Shown here piece after piece: positions 55,282 through 63,190 of a stretch of DNA of 64,000 nt (its first letter is position 1; every line of letters starts with the position of its first letter). The translations under genes were made by a program, and so were the position numbers. The stretch is from positions 77,074 to 141,073 of the forward strand of contig JBEKHL010000001.1 in the NCBI GenBank assembly GCA_050012295.1, read 5' to 3'. The notes beneath the pieces are model-generated. The model had not been told where the DNA came from and made no database searches. It was given only the letters and a program-made list of their open reading frames with translations. Source of the stretch: UBA6186 sp050012295. Lineage in GTDB: Bacteria; Pseudomonadota; Gammaproteobacteria; UBA6186; Azoamicaceae.

Positions 55282-56374
55282 AGTAAATAACTATATCAAG
55301 CAAAAAATTCAACAAGCAGGCGGAGAAATTTCGTTTGCAGAGTTTATGCAAGCAGCACTTTATGCCCCTAATTTAGGCTATTATCATGCTGGATGCACCA
55401 AATTTGGTAAACATGGTGATTTTATTACCGCCCCAATGATGGGAACTTTATTTGCTGCTTGTGTGGCTAACCAATGTTCTACTCTTTTAAAAACTACACC
55501 AAATGGGGATATTTTAGAACTAGGTGCTGGAGATGGACAATTAGCTAATAATTTAATAAAACAGCTTAATGAACAACATAAACAATCTGTTTTTAATAAC
55601 TATTTTATTTTAGAACCAAGCTATGAATTACAAACCAGACAAAAAAAACTGTTATTGAACGATACTAATTATACTTATAAAAATAAAATTTTTTGGCTAG
55701 AACAATTGCCAATCAATTTTAATGGAATTATTGTAGCTAATGAAGTATTAGATGCTTTACCAGTTTCTCTGTTTACAATTAAAAATAATAGTATTTTTGA
55801 AAAAATAGTTACCTTAAAAAAGAATAAATTTGTTTTTAAAGAAAAACTTGCTAATCCACAATTAGCCGAAGAAATAATTAAACTACCTATCTATACTGAT
55901 AATTATACTAATAATTATACTAATAATATCTATAGTTCAGAAATTTGTTTGTTAATCCCCGGGTTAATAAAATCGCTAGCAAACACTCTACAGCGAGGTG
56001 CAATATTATTTTTTGATTACGGGTTTTTAGAACAAGAATATTATAATATAGTAAGAAATTCAGGGACTTTAATGTGCCATTATAAGCATTATGCTCACAA
56101 TGATCCGTTGTTTTCACCTGGGCTACAAGATATTACAACTCATGTAAATTTTTCTTTGGTTATGGAACATGCTGTTAAAAACAATTTACAGATTGCAGAA
56201 TTTTCTTCTATGGCCAACTTTTTAATACAAAATAATTTACAAATAGAACTAAATAAAATAACGGTCACTAACGCTATACAACAAATTAGCTTGAATCAAG
56301 AGATAAACACCTTAATTTCCCCTCACGAGATGGGGGAACTATTTAAGGCTTTAATATTAGTTAAAAATAATTAA
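55241..56374 (+). CDS. SAM-dependent methyltransferase, MidA/NDUFAF7 family
   Basis: A 377-residue class I methyltransferase. FAEFMQAALYAPNLGYYHAG with KFGKHGDFITAPMMGTLFAACVANQ is the family signature, and the SAM site is DILELGAGDGQLANNLIKQL. IVANEVLDALPVSLF and FFDYGFLEQEYY follow. Mitochondrial NDUFAF7 dimethylates an Arg of complex I; the bacterial role is not established. The start is TTG at 55241 with GGGG six bases upstream; no earlier or later ATG is in the conserved register. It overlaps folB by 41 bases, so expression is coupled. Confidence 0.9.
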   Translation: MRDPTPEAKQHGIKVNNYIKQKIQQAGGEISFAEFMQAALYAPNLGYYHAGCTKFGKHGDFITAPMMGTLFAACVANQCSTLLKTTPNGDILELGAGDGQLANNLIKQLNEQHKQSVFNNYFILEPSYELQTRQKKLLLNDTNYTYKNKIFWLEQLPINFNGIIVANEVLDALPVSLFTIKNNSIFEKIVTLKKNKFVFKEKLANPQLAEEIIKLPIYTDNYTNNYTNNIYSSEICLLIPGLIKSLANTLQRGAILFFDYGFLEQEYYNIVRNSGTLMCHYKHYAHNDPLFSPGLQDITTHVNFSLVMEHAVKNNLQIAEFSSMANFLIQNNLQIELNKITVTNAIQQISLNQEINTLISPHEMGELFKALILVKNN

Positions 56375-56620
56375 ATTGCCATCCTTAGCATACAACTTCC
56401 TATTACCATTTAACCAATTATCCTTAGGATATCAGTATTTTATCAAAATACAACTTATATAACTTTTATAGACTAAAATTACTTAATCAAAATGTTCATA
56501 AAAAACAAGCACTTAGATATGACAAGGTGTTTTCTTACAAATAATGCAGATATTGCTTACAGAAGAAAATTTAGTTTGTCTACACGTTGTTCCTTGATTT
56601 GTAAACTACATTAAATAAGT

Positions 56621-57022
56621 ATGAACACAATAGAAAAATTAATTAATCCTTGGTTACAGCAAAGACAACAAATACTAGTAACTTTAAATAGTTTAGCAAG
56701 ATTATTACCCTATGCTGATAATTCTCCTATTTCTCTATCAAAATTTTTCCAATTACTTATAGATTATACATGCGCAGGGCATTTGCAAATTTTTACTATA
56801 TGCTTAGAACAAAGTATAGATAATTTTGTTCCAGTAAAACAAATACTTCAAAAAATAAATAATTCTACTGATCATATTTTAAAGTTTAATTATAAATTTA
56901 ATAAATTTAAAAATATTTCTGTCAATGATATGGTGACCTTATTAGAACAATTTTCTAATCGTATAGAATTAGAGGATTTATTAATTAATATGAAAGCAAT
57001 CCATAAAAATCAAATTAATTAA
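56621..57022 (+). CDS. rsd: Rsd/AlgQ-type anti-sigma 70 regulator
   Basis: A 133-residue helical protein matching Rsd. PWLQQRQQILVTLNSLARLL and LSKFFQLLIDYTCAGHLQIFTICLEQ align by eye to E. coli Rsd (RWLHVRKHLLVAYYNLVGI; LDDFCQSLVDYLSAGHFSIYERIL), and a final LEQFSNRIELEDLLINM matches its last helices. Rsd binds free sigma 70 in stationary phase; AlgQ is the Pseudomonas counterpart. It is preceded by 246 bases without another gene, in which I see no RNA gene or strong hairpin, and is convergent with the translocase gene. Confidence 0.75.
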   Translation: MNTIEKLINPWLQQRQQILVTLNSLARLLPYADNSPISLSKFFQLLIDYTCAGHLQIFTICLEQSIDNFVPVKQILQKINNSTDHILKFNYKFNKFKNISVNDMVTLLEQFSNRIELEDLLINMKAIHKNQIN

Positions 57023-57036
57023 AATTAATTACAACA

Positions 57037-58395
57037 TCATTCTATTATTGCATTTTCTTTTTGAAGTTTATTAAATTTATTGCCAAGCAAATTAGCAACA
57101 ATAATCCAAACACCAACTATTCCCAAGGAAATCAAAGTACCAAATATTAATAAATCAGAAAGATTTTTAGTGTATGCCGCAGTAATTATAGATCCAGAGC
57201 CTTTTGAACATCTTGATCCAAAAGATTCAATCCACCCTTTAGCTTTAAATCGTATATCTTTAGTAGTCGGAATATACATTACTTCTTTAGTTGGATTGTT
57301 TAATGCGTAACCTAAACCCCTAACAACAACTGCCGTAACAAAAAGTACCCACATAACCTGAGTCTTAGTAATTTCTATAAAATTAACTCCTAATAATCCC
57401 AACAATACTGTACCTACGGAAGCAGGGTAAAAAATCAAGCAAAATTTTAGACCAAATCGTCTCATAAAAAAATTAGTTCCCAGTAAGGAAAACAATAACA
57501 CCACACTATTAATGCTCATACCATACTTTCCCGAAAAAGCAACAAATAGATCTCTAGAAATCAATACCTCTGTAGCAATCATATTCATTTGAAATTCTAA
57601 AACAGTACCAATAATTTCATAGATAGTAGAAATTATCAAAATACCAATAACATAAGGCCTTGTAACAATTAGTTTTAATCCCTCAAAAAAACTAGTTTTA
57701 GACTTGTTATCATCGACACTAATATAAGCTAGCTCTTTTTTAGTAATAATCAACATGTAAAGTCTAATAAGAAATGGAACTAAAAGAACTAAAAAACCAC
57801 ACAAACCTATCAATAGATAAGATCCAATAATTTTAACACCATACGTTACTATAGCGGTACCTAATATTGTACCTATTTGAGCACAAGTAACTATTATAGC
57901 ATACCCTTTTTTGGCAAAATCTGGCTTAGTAATACTAACAACAAAAGCCCAAAATAAGATCATGAGTAAAGAAGAACTTTCAAAAGCAAAATAAGAAATC
58001 CAGCCAATAATTTTTCCTGGGATCCAAACAACTAAATGGTAGAACTTAGAAGAATCATCTATAGAAAAACATTCTGAATTTTTAGTTGCAAAACAGGTGA
58101 AAAAAAAAAGAGCGGAATAAAAACCACAAATAATATTGAATAAAGTTTTTTTATCAAACAAATCAACTAATTTACTGTAAATTAGGATAACTAATGCAAC
58201 AATGAAAATAGAAATAATTTTAGCATAAGGTTGAAATTTCATTCCGACAAGATCGTTAAATATTGGATTTTTTAACACCTTCAATATCCAATAGCTGCCT
58301 AAAATTAAAGTAATTATACAAGAAAGCAAAATAATTTTTTTAACTTCTTGTATCGATAAATCACCCCATAAAGCCCGTAAAAACCCAGATAACAT
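57037..58395 (-). CDS. Nucleotide translocase, ATP/ADP (Tlc/NTT) family
   Basis: A 452-residue inner-membrane carrier with about 11-12 helices. The start FLRALWGDLSIQEVKKIILLSCIITLILGSYWILKVLKNPIF and later GRLGLKFCLIFYPASVG-like and YALNNPTKEVMYIPTTKDIRFKAKGWIESFGSR motifs are characteristic of the ATP/ADP translocases of Rickettsiales, Chlamydiae and plastids. It could import host ATP for ADP or carry other nucleotides; the subtype is not clear from sequence. It follows the adenylate-kinase-like gene by 26 bases, so the two form an operon. Such carriers are found in obligate intracellular bacteria and are strong evidence of that lifestyle. Confidence 0.93.
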   Translation of the reverse strand: MLSGFLRALWGDLSIQEVKKIILLSCIITLILGSYWILKVLKNPIFNDLVGMKFQPYAKIISIFIVALVILIYSKLVDLFDKKTLFNIICGFYSALFFFTCFATKNSECFSIDDSSKFYHLVVWIPGKIIGWISYFAFESSSLLMILFWAFVVSITKPDFAKKGYAIIVTCAQIGTILGTAIVTYGVKIIGSYLLIGLCGFLVLLVPFLIRLYMLIITKKELAYISVDDNKSKTSFFEGLKLIVTRPYVIGILIISTIYEIIGTVLEFQMNMIATEVLISRDLFVAFSGKYGMSINSVVLLFSLLGTNFFMRRFGLKFCLIFYPASVGTVLLGLLGVNFIEITKTQVMWVLFVTAVVVRGLGYALNNPTKEVMYIPTTKDIRFKAKGWIESFGSRCSKGSGSIITAAYTKNLSDLLIFGTLISLGIVGVWIIVANLLGNKFNKLQKENAIIE

Positions 58396-58421
58396 AAAAA
58401 ATTTCTCTCAATTAATAATAA

Positions 58422-59276
58422 TTATATTACGGGTCTATTTACTGGTCCATGCATTATATTTATGGTATAAAGTTGATCAAAAGTTTGATTTATAATAGAA
58501 AATATGTTATTTGACACATCATCTACAGGCTCATGTCCACTCAATTGTAAGTGATGAATTTTATCCCTATTTACTAAGACATCAAAAATATTTTTTTTAT
58601 TTTCGTTAAATACAGAAAATTTCTTCTGCAACTTACATTCATCAATATCTTCTATACGATGTTCTAAAGGTACTAGTTCACAAGAAGGCTGTAAGCAATA
58701 ACCTGTATTACAAGAATCATGCCCCCTCACTTGATCCCCGCATAAAGGACAAATAAACCTATATTGCAATCTCTTTCTTATTATATCTTCATTTAAATCC
58801 ATGTATATAGGCACATGAATATCATCTGGTCTAATAAAAGAATTTATTAATACCAATGCTTGCCCAAAAGTCCTAGGAAACCCATCCAAAATAAATCCAT
58901 TTTCACAATCTTTAGCGGCTAATCTTTTACTAATAATGCCTAAACATATTTCGTCTATGGCATAACTGTCTGTCAATAAAGAAATTAATTTAGAAAATTC
59001 TGTTTTTCTTCTTAATTCATCTCTAAAAAGATCTCCAACTGAAATATGTGGTATACTATAATACTGACTTAATGTGCGACCTTGGGTTCCCTTCCCTGAT
59101 CCAGAAGTGCCAATTAAATTAATTATTAAACGTCTACATGGATAAAATTTTAAGGATTTATCTTCTTTCTTGAAAGCTAAATTCTTACCAGTGTTATCCA
59201 CTTTCCAAACCGCATTAGAGTCAATCAAACTAAATGTTCCTGCTGAGCTTTGCTTATGTTCATAATTAGTTAGCAT
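58422..59276 (-). CDS. Adenylate-kinase-like nucleoside monophosphate kinase with N-terminal extension
   Basis: A 284-residue P-loop kinase. Residues 1-48 are an extension absent from normal Adk; they are supported by AAGGAA five bases before the ATG. The P-loop is GTSGSGKGT (56-64), the NMP-binding segment ISVGDLFRDELRR (78-90) and the DGFPRT (131-136). The LID has CPLC (176-179) and Cys at 189, 194 and 199, an unusual zinc-like arrangement rather than CxxC-x16-CxxC. It may phosphorylate AMP or a modified nucleotide. It is co-transcribed with the translocase and faces the divergent NUDIX gene. Whether it is the only Adk of the genome is unknown. Confidence 0.85.
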   Translation of the reverse strand: MLTNYEHKQSSAGTFSLIDSNAVWKVDNTGKNLAFKKEDKSLKFYPCRRLIINLIGTSGSGKGTQGRTLSQYYSIPHISVGDLFRDELRRKTEFSKLISLLTDSYAIDEICLGIISKRLAAKDCENGFILDGFPRTFGQALVLINSFIRPDDIHVPIYMDLNEDIIRKRLQYRFICPLCGDQVRGHDSCNTGYCLQPSCELVPLEHRIEDIDECKLQKKFSVFNENKKNIFDVLVNRDKIHHLQLSGHEPVDDVSNNIFSIINQTFDQLYTINIMHGPVNRPVI

Positions 59277-59355
59277 ACCATTCCTTCATTAGTCTTGATT
59301 TATAATTACAAATAGATTAACAATAGTAAATTTTATATGCAAATATTAGTAATTT

Positions 59356-59808
59356 ATGAATTTAATATCATCAAAAAACATATCCATGAGTCTTTCAAAG
59401 ACCTGCATTACAAATTTCAATCCAAAGGTAGAAGTTTCAATATGTTTTATTGAATTTGAAAATAAAATATTATTTTTAAAAAATAACAATAAAAAATGGG
59501 GAGTACCTGGTGGTAAATTTAACTCTAAAGAAACGCCTTTTGAAGCTGTACAAAGAGAGGTTTTTGAGGAAACTAAAATAAATCTTGAGCCTACTAAAAC
59601 TTATTTAAAACATACTATCTATACTAGGGTTCCAGAAACAGATGCAATTTTATATGTTTTTAAAACAATATTATTTAACAAACATGATGTAATTATAAAT
59701 TATAAAGAACATAATGAATACTTATGGTCAAAACTAAATGATTGTTTTAAACTAGACCTAATGCGTGGGGAACATGAAATAATTAATTTATTATACAACA
59801 ATCATTAG
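59356..59808 (+). CDS. NUDIX hydrolase, copy 1
   Basis: A 150-residue NUDIX-fold protein. The NUDIX box is GGKFNSKETPFEAVQREVFEETKI: G-x5-E-x7-REVFEE, with Lys where Gly is usual after EET. It shares its general layout (xxxCFIE(F/Y)E, GxPGG) with the second NUDIX at 62499, so the two are probably paralogues. Such enzymes hydrolyse nucleoside diphosphates linked to another group; the substrate is unknown. It starts divergently from the adenylate-kinase-like gene and its last 26 bases overlap the convergent membrane-protein gene. Confidence 0.85.
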   Translation: MNLISSKNISMSLSKTCITNFNPKVEVSICFIEFENKILFLKNNNKKWGVPGGKFNSKETPFEAVQREVFEETKINLEPTKTYLKHTIYTRVPETDAILYVFKTILFNKHDVIINYKEHNEYLWSKLNDCFKLDLMRGEHEIINLLYNNH

Positions 59809-60343
59809 AGTATTTTTTGTATACATTAGTAATTAATTCTGTTCCTAGCATTCCAAAAACAGTTGCAATTATTGGATCTAAGTCATTATGATACCAAGCA
59901 TAACAAACCGGTATTAAATATATTCTAAGCCTTAATCGTAAAAATTTTCTTAAAATTGTATAATTATATTTTAAATAAACATTAAGATACCCGGTAATCA
60001 AATAAGATAAATACAAAATAATTAATTCGTCACGATGCTTAAATAAAAAACCACCCTGAAAGTAATAACCGCCTAACAATATCATTACACCGGCAACAGC
60101 ATGATTAGGATATTCAAGTTTAACTCTACGGAACCAATATAACACATGAGCAATATATGTTATCCCAGCAAAAGGAGAAATTATTACAGTAATAACCCCA
60201 CATAGCCCCCAAACAATCCCAAATAAATACGAAATTCCTTTAAATCTTTCCTTAAGGCCATGTTCATTATATAAGTCTGCGTATTTTGCAGAAATTCCAA
60301 AAACAAATAATACCATCGCAAGAACAGCTTGATGACTATTCAT
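59783..60343 (-). CDS. Polytopic membrane protein of unknown function
   Basis: A 186-residue protein with about six hydrophobic segments. I do not recognise the family. Conserved-looking polar residues lie in membrane-edge motifs KYADLYNEHG and LEYPNHAVAG, which could be metal or substrate sites; a role as a transporter or membrane enzyme is possible. It starts six bases after the radical-SAM-like gene and is the last gene of the four-gene operon NUDIX-PhyH-radical SAM-membrane protein. An AGGGA site lies eleven bases before the ATG. Confidence 0.6.
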   Translation of the reverse strand: MNSHQAVLAMVLFVFGISAKYADLYNEHGLKERFKGISYLFGIVWGLCGVITVIISPFAGITYIAHVLYWFRRVKLEYPNHAVAGVMILLGGYYFQGGFLFKHRDELIILYLSYLITGYLNVYLKYNYTILRKFLRLRLRIYLIPVCYAWYHNDLDPIIATVFGMLGTELITNVYKKYSNDCCIIN

Positions 60344-60349
60344 AATAAT

Positions 60350-61576
60350 TTATTTCCCTGTTTTAAATTTAGCAAGCATAAAACTCTCGTTATAAAGCGT
60401 ATTCGATAAAGATAAATGGTTAAAAATTATGGAAAATTTTTCTCTTGAAATTAAATTGGCATTTAAAATTTTTTCACCAGTTTTCTTAAAAAAATCAAAA
60501 GTGTTATCTACACTCAAAGATATATTACCAATTTTATTATGGCCAGAATAATGATAAATTGTAAACCCAGGTATAATATTTTTTGCTAACATCTGATCTA
60601 CAGCTAATAAAGATTTTTCGTTTTCAGCTATAGGATCATAACTCTTTGGATCTAGATTAGAATTTAACGATTGAATCCCATAAACAAAATTTGTGTAAAC
60701 ATTACCCTTACCAAATATATCCACAGAAAACTCTAAGGCATCCATTATCTTTTCGTATCCATATTTATATTTACCTGGACATATTATTTTGAAAAGATTT
60801 TTATCAAAAACTTCTAAAGGAAAATATATTTTATTAAATCCAGAATCTTTGATCTTCTTAATAAGATTAAAATTATTAGGTGGCATCAATGTTCCTAGTA
60901 TATCTTGTAGCTTATCAAAAAGTGGAATGTTTTGAAGATTGTTACCTATTTTACAAAAATATTCAGCTGTAAAATCATAGTCCTTAATGTTACCAGATGT
61001 AACTGCTATATGCTTTATATTCGAGTCTTTTTGCAAAACAATACTTACAGCTTTTTTTATAATTTCAGGATCTTTTAACGGTTTTAAATATTCAACTTCT
61101 TCTTTGTATGTTGGCCAAATTTCACAAAATTTGCATTCATCTTTCTGTCTGTAATAAAAACAATGATTGCTTGGAGCAATTCCCAATAAATCTGAACCAA
61201 GAAACGAACAAACAGAATTTACTGAATTTAAATCATCTAATTTAATATTTCCTGAAATATCGTTAGGTATAAATTTAACCGAAGTAAGTGTCATATTTTC
61301 TGAATTTAATAAAAAATAATCTTCGTTTTTTAAAATAATCTTTAGCTTTGAATGTGGATTAAAACGAATTCTAGAAATACAAGCGCTTATATCACCACCT
61401 AAAATAATATCATCTGGAATAGGTCTGTTGTTTTTGAAAGTAGAATGTGAGTAAAGATGAATTTTTTTCTCTTGAAAATTATCTGGGAGTATAAGAAGGT
61501 CACTAACATCACACCCATCAACTAATAACTTACTTTTTAAAAAAAAAAATTTTTCTAACTCTAATATTTTCTGCAC
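60350..61576 (-). CDS. Radical-SAM-like enzyme with C-x8-C-x2-C cluster motif
   Basis: A 408-residue protein. Cys139, Cys148 and Cys151 lie in NHCFYYRQKDECKFCEIWP, giving C-x8-C-x2-C instead of the usual C-x3-C-x2-C; variants such as Elp3 (C-x9-C-x2-C) show that longer spacings can bind the 4Fe-4S cluster. A barrel follows with IAVTSGN (second-strand SAM contact), GFNKIYFPLEVFDKNLFKIICPGK and GKGNVYTNFVYGIQS, typical of radical SAM. The first 130 residues are an extra domain. The GTG start has AGGGA before it. It sits eight bases after PhyH, so it probably modifies the same molecule. Substrate unknown. Confidence 0.75.
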   Translation of the reverse strand: MQKILELEKFFFLKSKLLVDGCDVSDLLILPDNFQEKKIHLYSHSTFKNNRPIPDDIILGGDISACISRIRFNPHSKLKIILKNEDYFLLNSENMTLTSVKFIPNDISGNIKLDDLNSVNSVCSFLGSDLLGIAPSNHCFYYRQKDECKFCEIWPTYKEEVEYLKPLKDPEIIKKAVSIVLQKDSNIKHIAVTSGNIKDYDFTAEYFCKIGNNLQNIPLFDKLQDILGTLMPPNNFNLIKKIKDSGFNKIYFPLEVFDKNLFKIICPGKYKYGYEKIMDALEFSVDIFGKGNVYTNFVYGIQSLNSNLDPKSYDPIAENEKSLLAVDQMLAKNIIPGFTIYHYSGHNKIGNISLSVDNTFDFFKKTGEKILNANLISREKFSIIFNHLSLSNTLYNESFMLAKFKTGK

Positions 61577-61584
61577 TCTTTTCC

Positions 61585-62481
61585 CTAATTAAAAGAAAAT
61601 CTACTATTCATCATAATATCTTCTAAAGACTTACTGCTTGATTCAATTTGCAGTGAAGATGGAATAACAAATGATTTAAAACTCCAACGACCAGACATAT
61701 CGCTCCATTTTGGTAATTTTGGATAATATGGTGGTAAAAGTTGTTCCTCGTTAATTGCACCGTTTAAGCAAGAAAATCTACAATCTAAAGATAATCTAAA
61801 GTGATTTGACAAATTTTTACCAGAAGCATGTACAGTTAATGAATGCATAATTAATAAATCACCAATTTCATAATGAGCAACCCTCCAATCAAGTTCATAT
61901 TTCTCTATATTAGAAGCAGCACAATTAAAACGTCCTTCTTTATTAGGAATAACTGGCAAAAGACCCATTTTATGGCTCCCATGAGCAACCTCTAAGCCAC
62001 CACAATTTGGTAAATAATTTCCTAATGGAATCCAAGCAATCAAAGTATCTTTTTCACCTTTAATATAAAAAAGATCCTGGTGTGGTAACACAAGATCATT
62101 AGGATTCATATTATATGGATAACAAATTCTTACCATTTTTTTCGGATGAGCAAAAACTTCTTCGCCGAGCAGTTCCTTCATTAAAATAGGTAATTTACCC
62201 TGTAATGATATTAAATGCAATTGTTCTTCTTGCATCATTAATTTAATACATTCTAAAAATTTTAAAGAACCTATTCTATTAACAGGTCCTCTTGGAATGA
62301 TATGATTATCATTTTTATATCCCCAACCTTCATCTTGTAATACTTTTATGACAGGATTCGTAATTAAACATATTTCCCTTTTTGTAAAAAAATTTTTTAT
62401 TAAAACGTACCCTTGTTTCTTTAATGCTTCTCTTACATTATTATAGTTTTCTAATTTACTAGTTAAATTTAAAGTCTTCAT
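61585..62481 (-). CDS. PhyH-type Fe(II)/2-oxoglutarate-dependent oxygenase
   Basis: A 298-residue oxygenase of the phytanoyl-CoA dioxygenase family. The metal triad is His134 and Asp136 (LPHQDLFYI) and a distal His (probably His218, SLTVHASGKN), with Arg229 (HFRLSLDCRF) to bind 2-oxoglutarate. WIPLGNYLPNCGGLEVAHGSHK is the classical core strand. Members hydroxylate, halogenate or desaturate small molecules. It is second in the operon, 17 bases after NUDIX 2 and eight before the radical-SAM-like gene. Confidence 0.85.
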   Translation of the reverse strand: MKTLNLTSKLENYNNVREALKKQGYVLIKNFFTKREICLITNPVIKVLQDEGWGYKNDNHIIPRGPVNRIGSLKFLECIKLMMQEEQLHLISLQGKLPILMKELLGEEVFAHPKKMVRICYPYNMNPNDLVLPHQDLFYIKGEKDTLIAWIPLGNYLPNCGGLEVAHGSHKMGLLPVIPNKEGRFNCAASNIEKYELDWRVAHYEIGDLLIMHSLTVHASGKNLSNHFRLSLDCRFSCLNGAINEEQLLPPYYPKLPKWSDMSGRWSFKSFVIPSSLQIESSSKSLEDIMMNSRFSFN

Positions 62482-62498
62482 ATCTATAAAAATTTAAA

Positions 62499-62990
62499 TT
62501 ATGCGAAATACCTTAACTGTAAAATATTACAAATTCTTTCACCAAAAATAATGTCAAATGCCTCATCTTGGCTTTTAAGTAAATCTAACGACTTAAATGT
62601 AGATTTATGCTCCCATTTAGCTTCAGTATGCTCTTCGCTTAATATAATTTCTGGTTTTTCATTTATTTTTAAATAGTAAATATATAACGTATAATCACAT
62701 CCTGGAATACGAGCATAACGCTTTGCAACAAAGCATAATTCTCCGACATTAACATTAATACCAGTTTCTTCAAAAACTTCTCTAATTAATGCTGATTCTT
62801 CATTAACATCTTGTTTCGGATCTATTTCTCCACCTGGAGTTCCCCAAATAAAAGGTTGATCTTCTTTGCTAGATCTTTTTAATACTAAAATGGTATCTTC
62901 ATATTCTATAAAGCACGTTACCACAGAAGTATTCGATCTAAAATTAGGGACTTGAGATATATTTTCAAATAAATAAATATAATTAATCAC
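62499..62990 (-). CDS. NUDIX hydrolase, copy 2
   Basis: A 163-residue NUDIX protein, first gene of the four-gene operon. The box GGEIDPKQDVNEESALIREVFEETGI keeps the catalytic REVFEE, but two residues are inserted and Gln stands at the upstream Glu position, so the canonical G-x5-E-x7 is broken. It starts with GTG at 62990 and a GAG site upstream. It is paralogous to the NUDIX at 59356. Substrate unknown; a nucleoside diphosphate derivative is likely. Confidence 0.82.
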   Translation of the reverse strand: MINYIYLFENISQVPNFRSNTSVVTCFIEYEDTILVLKRSSKEDQPFIWGTPGGEIDPKQDVNEESALIREVFEETGINVNVGELCFVAKRYARIPGCDYTLYIYYLKINEKPEIILSEEHTEAKWEHKSTFKSLDLLKSQDEAFDIIFGERICNILQLRYFA

Positions 62991-63190
62991 GGTTACTCAA
63001 CATTTTTTTTACTAAAAATTTATTATGTGTAATTAAACAAAAGTATTTGTTGATAGTCAAGAAAATATTAATAATCACAATAAATTCATCACGTAAAGTG
63101 ATAGACATTTTTATATTATGTAATTAGAATAGATTTATACAATTTTTTAGTTGTTTAAGTTTTTATGAAATTTGGAGGTAATTTTATTCA

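Noticed and set aside
56375..56620. tRNA or small RNA gene in the 246-base gap before rsd
   Set aside because: No T-loop or acceptor pairing, and no strong hairpin with a T-tract.
63089..63103. ATCAC/GTGAT inverted repeat between NUDIX copy 2 and the MFS gene as an operator
   Set aside because: Only five base pairs per arm, with no second copy near related genes.
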